Origin: Isoetes taiwanensis
Taxonomy: Eukaryota; Streptophyta; Lycopodiopsida; Isoetales; Isoetaceae
Length of the DNA: 64,000 nucleotides
Direction of reading: 5' to 3'
NCBI GenBank assembly: GCA_021234155.1
Contig: JAJEKV010000134.1
Span: forward strand, 1,060,501-1,124,500
Under the pieces are notes generated by a model. It made no database searches and had not been told where the DNA came from. It was given only the letters and a program-made list of their open reading frames with translations. Numbering within the stretch: position 1 is the first letter of the stretch; each line of letters starts with the position of its first letter. The position numbers and the translations under genes were made by a program. Shown piece by piece: positions 1 through 9,734 of the stretch.

Positions 1-388
1 TTCATACAGGGGGTTACTCCGGGCAACGAGAGCTGTCGGATGGGCATATTTGCCCTTTATTCCAAGATCTGGACCGCACATAGAGATCCTCGTTTGTGGG
101 ATATGCATGTACAAGTTTATGTATACTGTATATTAAGGTTTGCAAAATACTATAAGGTTTGAGAGAATGTACTTAATGGTGTTAATTTTGTACATGTATT
201 GTAAAAATATTTTTGGGGCTCTCGCTGCCCTACATAACCCCCCGTGTGAAGATGCACCCAAACCAAAGGGGGTTTAAGGGGGATTTTAATTTAAATGTGT
301 TAAATGCAATGGTTTGTGTTAATAATGTTAATGGTAGTTGTGTGTTGATTGTTATATTAAAAAAAATTTTGGGCCCTTCGGGCCCTAA
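1..388. repeat. Foldback-family repeat, partial copy cut by the window edge
   Basis: This block matches the loop and right arm of the large inverted repeat at 48416-49652, with shared landmarks such as GGGGTTACTCCGGGC, the CTCTCGCTGCCCTAC block and a GGGGGATTTTAATTTAAATG block. It ends at a short hairpin, GGGCCCTTCGGGCCC, followed by TAACT. A third, shorter relative lies at 61981-62063. The short reading frames inside it are not convincing genes. It looks like a non-autonomous dispersed element of unknown class. Confidence 0.7.
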
Positions 389-1181
389 CTAAAGAAAACA
401 TAGGCACGTGAATTTACCGTACGTTTTTTCCAAAAAAAACCATTTATTATCTTCATCAACAAGAGATTTGGGCTTATTTATTGAAGTTGCCAACTCTCTC
501 TTTTTCTTTCTAATCTGCCAAAAATTCATATTCAGGCAAAACTCAATATTCTCCACCTCTAGTATGCAAAAAATGAAGTTTCATTCAAGGCCAGCGCTTG
601 GAAAATGATTTTAAATGTGAACCCGAGGCACTGTTGCCTTGTTAGCATTTTCAATAACATTCAGGAAAGTCCGTTACAATGACCAACAGAGCACGTGAAA
701 AAATTCTGAAGAATAGTCAGATTTATTTATTGTACCTCCGCCAAAAGCCCATTTTCGGATCTGTTAGGCCTCTTAGATGATAATACATCATTAAGGTCTG
801 CACTTTCGAAGTCGGAAGCAGCTGCTGCCCAACATATGGATGGCCTCTGCATGAGATGAGCTTGTGAATCCATTGTGGCAGGTCGAGTCATACAACAGAC
901 CCAATGCTAAGATACTAAAAACAAAGTAGCACATGGATACATCCATCTTGGTCATTATTGCATACCAAAGGTGAAGATACAAGATTAACATTGAGAATTC
1001 GTAAAGCAGAGAATGAGGTCCAAAGATCTGTGCTGATATATGACAACCCAGTTGAAAGGAAAAAGGATATTTAGGCAAATGCAGTCACAATGGCCATTAA
1101 AAAATAGAGCAAAGACATCTATGAAGTAAAAACTTTACCCCAAACAGGCTTGCAATATCTGCAATCTACTTCACAAGTCCT
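389..1181. other. Non-coding stretch
   Basis: I see no convincing gene, repeat or RNA here. Short open frames on both strands have no recognisable motifs. The stretch ends at a T-rich run that is the reverse-strand poly(A) tail of the following LINE. Confidence 0.5.
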
Positions 1182-3400
1182 TTTTTTTTTTTTTTTTTGA
1201 AGGATAAAATTAACTAATATTACTCCAGAATAAATACAAGATGAGCGATATCAGGGTACACCTGCCCACTAGAGCAAGCACCCACCAAACATGTGTACCT
1301 ATCTATGACTCAAGCTACAAATCTGCCCAGACTGTCCACAATGTGGAGGGTTCTTTCCCAGACCGCTGCTTTGAACTGCTCTTTTCGAGGGGACGCCAGA
1401 TAAGAAAGATATAGTTTGTACCTCAACTGTGGGATCAAAGCCTCAGGCTGCATCTCCGCATTCCTGAACAGCTTCATGCGTCGTCGTTTCCAAATGAGCC
1501 ACAATAACCAGGCTTTACATAAATGAAAAGCCAAACTCTGAAGCTAGGACCACCTGTTAGGGTACACCCCCAAAAGAACCTCTTGACTAGACAAATGAGG
1601 AATGCAAGAGGCGTTGGACCCACCGCCATGCCTACTGGACCTCGAAAGCAAAGAAACATGCAGTGTTCCAGGGTCTCCACACCGGCACCACACATAGGAC
1701 ACAAGTTGCTGATGCGTGGGTTGATCCTGTGGACCCAAATGTTCACCCTCAGGGAACGGTGCAGAATCTACCATAGCAATATCCTTCTTGGGGGCTTAGA
1801 TCGGGTTCCACACCCATCTCCGGATGTAGACTAATCATCCTCCCAAGACTGGAGACTCCACCCGTCCAAGGAGGCAGCCATCCCTGGTTGCCAAAAGCCC
1901 ATAACAGGACTTCACAAAATTTACAGGATCAACTTTCGGGTGACACTTCCACACCCGTCCTGATGCCTCATGGGGGTTCAACAGCAAATAAGATTAGCCA
2001 CCTGCCACGTGATAGCACGATCCCGCTTCTCGGCCGAAACTCTGCGGCCCGAAACAAATGTGGTGCCACCGCCCCGCCGATATACCACTCGCCAATCACC
2101 GTCAATACCCGACCGCCCCATCTACGCCCCGAACTCGTGGGTCAACGGAGGCTGCAAGAACCAAAGGAGTGTGTGGTCCGAGCGGGACCCACCAAGGCGA
2201 CGCCTCCAGCTGAATCCACCTGGTGGCATCAATTACAAACAGGGGGCGGACCTGCTCCCAGGCTCGCAGGAGCCCCCTCAGAAACGGGGAGGCATGAGCA
2301 TACGGCCTGATATCCACGAACAATGCCCAGGGGAGCCGTGCAGGCACAGACGGTTTGTGGAAAACTACCGAATGAGACAGCGACTGATGAAGCAGGAGCA
2401 TGCCCGGGGAGTCGAGCCTATTCTCGAGAATGGCAAAGACAAACTTTGACAAGAGGACCTTGCCATGCAGCGAGAGGTCGAAGAAGCCGAGTCCACCCGC
2501 AGTCCTGGGGCGCACGCACTTCCACCAGGCCCGCCCCTTCCTCATTTCCTCCCCACACGAAGTTACGAACCATAGCGGAGATTTCCTGCACCTTGCTTTC
2601 TAGCGCCAGGATGATGGAGGCCATATAAATATGGGTCGAACATAGGACGGACTTCGCTACTGTGACCCTGCCAGCCATAGAGAGCTTCCCCCCCTTCCAC
2701 CAATTAAGGTGCCGACGCAGCCCCACCAGGATGTCCTCCCACACAGCTGACGCTGAGATGTCGATGCCGAACGGGATGCCCAAAAGCCTCGAGCACGTGC
2801 CCTGCGGCTGCGTTCGCCAAGGGAATTGGGACACGGCCGCTGGCATGGGGTCAGCTGCTGGCCACAATGCCGAGCACTTCGTCCAATTCATAAGACAGCC
2901 AGAAGCGAGGGAGAATGTATCCAGCAGCTCCTTCGTGTTTAACAGATTCCTCTCCTCAGCCTGTAGAAAGAGGAACGAGTCATCAGCGTACTGACTCCCA
3001 ATCTGCTGCGACCCGTCTGCCATCCTCAGCCCCTCCACCACACCTGCCTCCACCGCAGAAGTCAACACCTGCGAGAGGGCATCCGCTACAATGGTAAAGA
3101 GGAAGGGCGCCAAAGGACATCCCTGGCGAACTCCACGCCCCACACTAAAGATCGGAGATGACTCACCATGACACATAAGGGTGGCTCTAGCGGAGATCAA
3201 GAGCTTCATAACCACCGCCACAAAGCTCTCGCCACATCCAAAGGCTAACATCATCCTTTCCAGAAACGTCCACCGAACGCTATCATAGGCCTTTGCAAAG
3301 TCCAGCTTCAAGTACACAATCTGCTGACATGTTCTGCGCGCCCAGTGAAAGTATGCATCTGCACAGCTTGCAGGCCATGCATATGCACCAGAAATGGCTG
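1182..3400 (-). mobile_element. L1-type LINE, 5'-truncated, minus strand (LINE I)
   Basis: A run of about 18 T at 1182-1199 is the poly(A) tail of a minus-strand non-LTR retrotransposon. Reading leftward, the element holds a reverse transcriptase, a connecting region and a zf-RVT-like cysteine/histidine domain. The upstream fingers of the RT and the endonuclease are absent, so the copy is 5'-truncated at roughly 3330-3400. It differs from the other LINEs in this window: it has a poly(A) tail, not (TC)n, and a plant L1-like C-terminus. I could not define a target-site duplication. Confidence 0.8.
1310..3360 (-). pseudogene. Broken LINE ORF2: reverse transcriptase plus zf-RVT region
   Basis: Translated on the minus strand, 2418-3360 shows RT motifs in order: YLKLDFAKAYDSV (motif A, first catalytic Asp), GVRQGCPLAPFLF (motif B) and YADDSFLF (catalytic YADD). 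It runs on to a WWKGGKLSMAGRV block typical of plant L1 RTs. Around 1474-1746 lies a zf-RVT-like CPMCG...ETLEHCMFLC cysteine/histidine motif, and 1310-1534 gives an LLWLIWKRRR tail. The product is split over at least four frames, so no full protein can be made. The RT would have copied element RNA at a nicked target; the endonuclease part is missing. Confidence 0.85.
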
Positions 3401-5904
3401 CCATAGCCACCCGCAAGGCCAGTACCGGAGACGCCATAGCCATAGCCATAGATACTTCTGCTGAACAATCAACTTCCTTCCCTTCTAGTCTCTTATTTAA
3501 CAAAAAGAATCGAACCCAGCAACCCAGCAACTGCTATCGACGCAATTGTTGTGGCAAACGAACTCCTGTCGGATTACAGCAAAAAATCTGCATGGACCCA
3601 ACTGGTCCCTGCGATGAAGCATATCAGAATCGCCCTCTTGAACCAAAATCTGAACAAAATTTCTGTCACCACTATCATAGCCGCAGATGCCCTTTCAATT
3701 TCTTACCCGCCCTCAAGTGGGAAATTCCGGGACGAGATCCTTTTCCTCTATGTATCGAATATCTAGCACAACCCTAAAAAAAACCCACAATCCTTACAAC
3801 CCTAAAAAAAACCCTAAAAATAATGCCTCAGGATTTGCCCCTTTTTCTAAAATCAACGGCTAACAAAAGGGTGCAATCTAGAAATACTGTCTAGTACACC
3901 TGGATGAATACGGCCACCAAATCATATGAAAACCTTAGAGAAAACAGTACAAAAACACAAAAAAAAGGACCCTTGTTATAATGCTAGATATTGTTATGGT
4001 GATTGTTCAAATGTTAGAGAATTTGACAGTTTTTGCAACAGTCTAGAACTGCATTCTTGGATTTTTCTAGCATAACAGACCCAAAACTTGCTAAATTTGG
4101 AAGTATTTGTCTATTTATGATAGAATTATGTTTTCAAATTTGGTTGCTATCATCTAACTTTCTTAGAAGCTGTCAAACCCTATTTGTTCATAAAAGCTGC
4201 TTGTGTGGCATAACCATGCTACATGTGTCCACTTTTGAAACCTTTGAAGTATCTACAGGCAGTTTCCCATAGCTGTCAAGCCGAGAGGTTTGTTGGATGC
4301 CAGATTGCAGTCTGTCGCGTTGACATGAAGACCTCATCTTGAGGAGCTGAGGTTTAGAACCTGGACAAGATTTAATGTCTTAACATTCCTGAGTGTTCAG
4401 GAATGTTAAGACAAAAATATGGAGAAGCATAGTTTGTCTTACTAGTATAAAACTGGTATATTCATTGCTACTATAAAGCATTGGAGTTTTAGTAGGATAA
4501 TATTACGTGTAGGTCATCTTTCATGTACACTATATTTTTCAAGAATGCAGGCCTTCTTTTGCAATATAATTCTCTATTTTCATATTGAAATAACATATTA
4601 TTTGAAAGATATAAATCTAATTAAGCATGGACCATTTATGGTCTATAACTAGACCAATTGTATAGAGCATATATCTCTCACTAGGCCTATCCATTTTGTC
4701 CCATATAATGATACCATGTTTCTTACCTTTAATCACATAATTTTTGAAAGACATGAGTGGAAGTCCATGTAGATTCAATTGGTGAATAAGTATTCCATAA
4801 ATTCGCAGTTGCTTGTGCCTAAACATTGCCCTCAAATTATGCAAGCTCGTCCAACTAAGTAATTATATCCTATAGAAAACTGTACGCATAAATTATATTT
4901 CGAAATAATGATCTGTAAAAACTTGTTTGCATTGATTTCATGACATGGGACATTTTGAAAGTGATTTTTCCAAGCCACATCTCGAGCCATAAATCTCGAA
5001 TGAATATAGAAGGCATATTTGATGTTGATGCTATAAAGCGTAATCGAAATCTCAAGGTTATAATCAACAAATATTTTCAATTACTAGAGTAGATCAGGAG
5101 CTATTTATATTCTAAAATTCAACTTGAGATCAATTGATATAAGGAATTTATTGATTTTAAATGGACCTATGGATCAGTAATGGGCTCAGGTACAAAAACC
5201 TTTCATGATTTCTTGTGACCATGTCTTTTGCATTTTTAATGGGTTGTACACATAACTCAATGTAAAAGTATGTATATAAGCACAAATCATATGTGTTTTT
5301 TATATAGTGGCACTTTCAAGGAATTGCCCCAATGACTTGGATAACCTTCTTCTATGACATTTTCTAAACTTGAGGATTCCTCGCATTTTTCATTTGGAAA
5401 ATGTTCTGCATATTGTTAGCCATCTCATAAAGTTGCACAATTTTAAGTTGAGGATTCCTCAGTTTTTAAATTTGGCACAGATGTTGGTTGATTTAAGAGT
5501 CAATCTGGAAGACTAAACACATAGTCCATATGGGATTTCACAATTCACCTAAATATAACATGCAATTGCAAATGGTTTCTGAAATTTTAGACATATAACA
5601 AGGTTCTTTGACGTGAAGCAACATAGTAAGTTTTTGAAAAACTAAGCAAGCCAACCGACCACGTCATTATGAGAGTTGCTTGGAACGTAGGATTCTTCTA
5701 CCACCTTGACATTCAGCGGATACAGCTACCATAGCAATGGACACGTCATATTCTTTGAGGAATGCGAAAGTATGAACTTCTTTATTTAATGGAGATGACC
5801 AAAAATACGTGCCATCAAAGATTAAAAAATGGTATACCTACAAGAAGAATCTTGGCATACAAGGGAAGAATGAAAGCATGTTAAATAATTATGGACTCCA
5901 TTCA
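3401..5904. other. AT-rich intergenic DNA without recognisable genes
   Basis: Several short open frames occur on both strands but none shows a domain, a splice context or a credible composition. A short cluster near 3770-3825 has CCCTAAAA-type words but no regular telomere-repeat array. A perfect hairpin at 4376-4413 is listed separately. Confidence 0.5.
4376..4413. repeat. Perfect 17-bp inverted repeat with a 4-nt loop
   Basis: The left arm TGTCTTAACATTCCTGA (4376-4392) is the exact reverse complement of the right arm TCAGGAATGTTAAGACA (4397-4413), separated by GTGT. It lies in AT-rich DNA with no gene nearby. It could be a tiny foldback remnant or an RNA hairpin; nothing in the flanks decides. 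Confidence 0.85.
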
Positions 5905-6050
5905 TTCTCTCTCTCTCTCTCTCCCTCCCTCCCTCCCTCCCTCCCTCCCTCCCTCCCTCCCTCCCTCCCTCCCCCCCTCTCCCTCCTCTCTCCCTCCCTC
6001 TCTCTCTCCCTCTCTCCCTCCCTCTCTCTCCCCTCTCTCTCTCTCCTCTC
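5905..6050. repeat. (TC)n/(CCCT)n microsatellite directly 5' of LINE A
   Basis: A pyrimidine tract of TC and CCCT units ends about 11 bases before the first ATG of LINE A ORF1. Every other LINE of this family in the window also has a TC tract at its 5' boundary, in the same orientation relative to the element. Open frames through the tract (Ser-Leu or Arg-Glu repeats) are artefacts. Confidence 0.9.
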
Positions 6051-6061
6051 GACTTTGGGCA

Positions 6062-7127
6062 ATGGGGAAACCTAAAAAAAATGATGGATCGAAGGCATGC
6101 AATGCGGGCAGTCAAGATGATGGCAACGGGAATATATGTAACAGGAATACAACAGGAACATCAAAGGGGAGTTGGACAAAAAAAGGAGTCGGCTGTTACA
6201 GTGAATAAAATAAGAAATACAGTGGTGGAAACTGACAGCTCTGATACAGACCCAGGGGAAGCAAACTCGAGCGCAGAGGCAAATCCGATAGGGTTTTTCG
6301 TGGGCAACTCGAAACCAGGGGCAGATCAAACGGGGGTTTTTGCAGCTAATAAAGGAGAACAAGCAGATCCAACTTTGGAAATGCTAAAAATTCAGGGCTT
6401 AGGGTTTCAGCAGGGGATCTCATCATTAGACATGATGCAGCGACAGCAAAATCCGGTCATGATGCTATTATGCAGTATGAATACAGTCCTGGCTAAAATG
6501 CTGGACACCATGGAGATGATTAGGTGGGAAGCAACAACCAGGGAAACAGAACTGATTCGCACTCTTCAAGATATATCTAGTGCAATGAAGGAGATAAAAC
6601 ATGAAAATAGCACACTGAAACAGCAAATTGCAAAGATGCAGGAGGAAGAAACAGACGAGGAAAGTGATGAAGAAAGCGGATCAGATCACATAAAGGAGCT
6701 TGTGGAGAGAATGAATACAAGAATGGACGATATTCTAGAGCATCAAGAAAAGGAAAAGAGAGCGTTTAATCTCCGGCTGATTGGAGTTCAAGAACAGGAG
6801 AACGAGAGAAGCGCTGAAACGGTAAGTCAGATATTTCATGATTCTATGAAATTAGAAAATATAAAGGCATTTAGTGCATATCGAGTAGGAAGAAAGGGAG
6901 AGAAACCAAGGCATATTTTGATCAAATTTGACTCTAAAGAGGACAGGATTAATGTATTACGAAGAAGAGCAATGCTCAAAGGTATGGATGTGTGGATCAA
7001 TGAAGATCTTACACCCTCCCAGATGGTACAGAAGAAGGAAGAAATGGCGCGAGTAAGAGAAGCAAAGCAAAACAATCAGAAGGTGTATTGGCGGAATGGG
7101 AAAGCACACATTGAGCCCAGCGCATAG
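6062..7127 (+). CDS. LINE A ORF1: coiled-coil, RRM-like nucleic-acid-binding protein
   Basis: The long frame is 6081-7127. The ATG at 6062, just after the TC tract, gives MGKPKKND and resembles the ORF1 start of LINE C (MAKKKRTQ), so the original start was probably 6062 with a one-base shift soon after. The middle is acidic and heptad-like (around IKHENSTLKQQIAKMQEEE), consistent with a coiled coil. The C-terminal 120 residues contain RAFNLRLIGVQEQ, YRVGRKGEKPRHILIKF and DVWINEDLTPSQM, which resemble the RRM and C-terminal domain of L1-type ORF1 proteins. Such proteins coat element RNA and act as chaperones during target-primed reverse transcription. ORF2 begins soon after. The family assignment is by pattern only. 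Confidence 0.75.
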
Positions 7128-7151
7128 GAAGTAGAGACCATCAGGGTAGCA

Positions 7152-7516
7152 TTGTGGAACATCAATGGGAAGACAGAACAGGTAGCAGCACTTAATGATG
7201 TTCTCATATCTTGGGATGTGATCTTTTTAGTGGAAACTCATGAACATGAAGAGGAGGGGATGCCAACAATACCAGGCTTTGAATTAATACACTCTGTATG
7301 GAATACAAAGGGATGGAGGAGGAAAGGCTTTGGTGGAGTAGCGTGCTATGTAAAAAAAGAAATTGTGAATATAATAAAAGTGGTCAAAGGGAATTCCTCA
7401 AAACAGTTTATATGGATAGAATTTGAAGGAAAAAATAGAAAAATATATCTGGCAGGATGCTATTTTCCACCTAGAGAGTCACCGGTGTATCGTCTAGCAG
7501 ACATGGACAAAGATGA
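7152..7516 (+). pseudogene. LINE A ORF2, N-terminal endonuclease part
   Basis: It opens with WNINGKTEQ (asparagine motif of APE-type endonucleases), followed by FLVETHEHE (catalytic Glu), GFGGVACYV and a GCYFPPRE strand. These correspond in order to the intact endonuclease in LINE D ORF2. The domain would nick target DNA to prime reverse transcription. The frame is broken at codon DKDD by the gypsy element at 7517 and continues at 20590 with GDFNGR. The codon before 7152 is not ATG in this frame; the original ORF2 start lies a few codons upstream. Confidence 0.9.
7512..7516. other. Target-site duplication GATGA (left)
   Basis: GATGA lies immediately before the 5' LTR and is repeated at 20590-20594 immediately after the 3' LTR. 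Five bases is the usual duplication length for gypsy and copia elements. It lies inside LINE A ORF2. Confidence 0.95.
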
Positions 7517-9066
7517 TGTGACGCTCCAAAGACAAGATATCGCTCCCGGATCGCATTGTATCGCCACGCCACGCCAGACACGCCACCCCGATTGACGTGT
7601 ACGCCAACGGATAGCCAGGTAAGTAGCCCTAGGGGGCAACTTACTAGGAGTGTTCATATATTATTAATGTGCACATGTGCACATTAATGAGGGCACACCT
7701 TTCCATGTTGGCATATTTTGCCACCTAGCCACTAAAGGCAAGTGGGGCCTTTCCAATTATCCCACATGCCAAATTGGGTAATTGGAAACCCTAGCCTAAA
7801 CCCCCATGTCTATTTAGGGTAGGAAAACCCTAGCTTGCTAGTTTTCGGCCTTAGGGTTTTAGAGCTCGCTTTGGCTGCCCCAGAGCCAAAACCGCCTCCC
7901 GCCTTTCTGCCGAATTGCGCCATCGGGCCTCCCCGAATCCGATCAGCCAACAGGATGGTTGAACTCAGTCGAGGAGCCACTCAAGGATCAGAGTTTGGTC
8001 AATTTAATAGCTTAAACCGCCTTCTAGTCATAGAATCAAGAGGTTTTAGACTATTAAATTGCCCATAGTAGCTATCTAGATCTTAGATCTCGACACTAAC
8101 TAAAGAACCTAACTCTATGATTAGATCTAGTTCTTTAGCTCTTCCGTGATATATTTGGATGATGTATTTCTCGTGAACTCCTTGTATTGGGAAGGGGGTA
8201 GAGGCCCCAAAGCTTGTAGTTGATGCTCCTAGAGTAGCCTCCCTAGCACACCGTAGATTCGCCTCGTGGTACAAGAGCCACACCGGGTTGTGGGTGAAGG
8301 GGCCGACCGCTAAGAAGGAGATTCATGTCCTCGATTCTTGAACGATCCCCCGGTGTGTAAAGCCTACCGGGATCATTGTGACTAGGTCTGATGGCTTACC
8401 ACCGAAAAGCGGTAAGGCATGGGCTCGACACCCGGAAGTGGTGTACACTTTCCAAAGGGGTTCACCGAATCACGGCAAAGGGCCCTCTAGTCACCTTGAG
8501 TTAGCATGTAGATCTCCGGAGGGAGTGATCCCTACCGCCCCATCGGAATCGGGAGGATGAGACCCAGTGAATAGCCCCTTCGGCTATGCATCCGGGGGGC
8601 TACAAATGTGTCCCGACACTTTTCAACCTACTCGCAAAGTGTGCACGTGGGGGCGGATGGAGTGGACAACCCTATGCCATGTTCTTATGCCAGCCAAATC
8701 CATTGCCATGAATTCTGGGCCCCAAGAACGAACTCGAGACCCAAGCCGCCACCATCCTTTGAGTCCGAGCCTTGGGTAGAATCCCCTATGTGATGTGCTG
8801 ATCTTTGTCTATGCAGATATGAGGAGGACCATCCTTCGAGATGGTCACAGGATGTTGATGTATGTGCTAACGACATGTATGTTTACGCCCGCAGCCTAGG
8901 TAGGCCCCGAGGGAGACGGGTAGAATGACACCTTCACTCTTCCCAATCGGACTCGCTACGGGTGCGGATATGTGGAGGGCCTTGTATCGCATGGAGCTGG
9001 TGTGGGGAAGAACTCCTCGCTTGTATACCTGTGAGTGCACCGTGATACGAAGTAGGGGACGCCACA
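7517..9066 (+). repeat. 5' LTR (1550 bp)
   Basis: It begins TGTGACG and ends GACGCCACA. The partner at 19040-20589 has the same length and is nearly identical over long AT-rich blocks. Differences cluster at CG-rich words and in homopolymers. The first 350 bases contain a 26-bp palindrome and three AAACCCTAG-like telo-box motifs around 7785-7860, a motif linked in plants to expression in dividing cells. I see no strong TATAAA, only TCTATTTAGGG near 7807. Confidence 0.95.
7663..7688. promoter_or_regulatory. 26-bp perfect palindrome in the LTR
   Basis: The left half ATTAATGTGCACA is followed directly by its reverse complement, with no loop. The same palindrome is intact in the 3' LTR at 19185-19210. 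It contains GTGCAC twice and lies about 110-180 bases upstream of the telo-box cluster. A dimeric transcription-factor site is plausible; this is inference. Confidence 0.6.
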
Positions 9067-9068
9067 AA

Positions 9069-9083
9069 GGGTATCGTGAGCAA
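9069..9083 (+). other. Primer-binding site (initiator-Met tRNA type, degenerate)
   Basis: Two bases after the 5' LTR, GGGTATCGTGAGCAA resembles the plant initiator-methionine primer-binding site consensus TGGTATCAGAGC. The mismatches fall next to a CG, as in the LTR differences. Position and similarity support the call. Confidence 0.65.
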
Positions 9084-9293
9084 TGTTCTTGGAGACCAAG
9101 AGCAAAGCACTCACCATGTTCCCAAGAGTACTAACTTGATAGGATCCTCAAGCCTCAAAAAGTGGGAAAAATTTTTTCTCACCTTTGTAGTTATGCTAAG
9201 CTAGTAACAATTAAGTGAATTGGAATTTAACAAGATTAAAAAGAATGAGCCAAAATTTTCCAGTGAGGGTGGTCTCACAAACCGCTACCGTCG

Positions 9294-9637
9294 CAAAAAC
9301 TAACTTTTGTTTTGAAGCGAGGCGCAAAGTCGTGAGACATCGAAATCAAGAACACCAAAACATGATGAATTTGAGATAAATAATGTGGTAAGGCTAATTC
9401 TAAGATAGGAATTAGTTAGAATAGCATGTTTTAATTACCTAAAAACCCTAGAATGGGAGGAGATTCACACCGCCCGGGTCGCAAAACTAAACATTAGTAT
9501 TGGAACGAGGCGCAAGTCGTGAGACCAATAGGTAGAAAAAGTCCAAAAATAAGTATAAGTTTTAGATAAATTGGTGCCTTAGCATGTTAAACAGAGCAAC
9601 TTGAGTTTTGACCTAAAATTCCCCAAGCTATAAATAG
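9294..9637 (+). promoter_or_regulatory. Internal promoter module 1 (two repeats plus TATA box) for the H3-like gene
   Basis: Two copies of a motif with core GAAGCGAGGCGCAAGTCGTGAGAC (variants at 9314-9338 and 9503-9525) precede a TATA box TATAAATA at 9629-9636. The ATG of the H3-like gene follows 106 bases after the TATA box, in the context AAACATGGCC, a good plant start context. The same arrangement recurs before gag (module 2). I infer an element-internal RNA polymerase II promoter; transcription is not shown. Confidence 0.6.
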
Positions 9638-9734
9638 ATGTAGAACCCACTCATTTTTTCGGCCCAAGCCCTAGAACCGCTCTTCCCAACTTAGGCGATC
9701 TTTCGGGCGCCATCCGATTGACGATCCGTGAAAC

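Larger units (their letters stand above)
6051..7516 (+). mobile_element. LINE A, 5' part (interrupted by a gypsy insertion)
   Basis: This is the 5' segment of a non-LTR retrotransposon of the TC-associated family: a short leader, ORF1, and the first third of ORF2 (endonuclease). It stops at 7516 where a Ty3/gypsy element is inserted, and resumes at 20590. Removing the insertion and one copy of the 5-bp duplication restores the reading frame across the junction (the ...DKDD / PFHHLEQD... region), which proves that the two halves were one copy. Confidence 0.92.

Noticed and set aside
370-388. Helitron 3' end (hairpin followed by CTAA)
   Set aside because: The hairpin GGGCCCTTCGGGCCC and CTAA look similar, but the related copy at 62050 has CTTG, the arms at 48416-49652 extend past this point, and no 5' TC end or A/T target is evident.
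2418-3530. Minus-strand reverse transcriptase starting with a full N-terminus at 3530
   Set aside because: The first 60 residues (VSMAMAMASPVLALRVAMAA type) do not look like RT; the homologous part starts only near 3330-3360, so the start is a chance open frame.
3770-3830. Interstitial telomere repeat
   Set aside because: CCCTAAAA words recur but spacing is irregular and A-runs vary; no tandem CCCTAAA array exists.
5905-6050. TC tract as the native 5' leader or promoter of the LINE
   Set aside because: Copies truncated inside ORF1, before the RT or inside the RT also begin directly at a TC tract, so the tract belongs to the target and not to the element's 5' end.
5891-6115. Open frames encoding Ser-Leu, Pro-Ser or Arg-Glu repeats
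   Set aside because: They are translations of TC/CCCT microsatellites and appear at every TC tract in the window. They are not genes.
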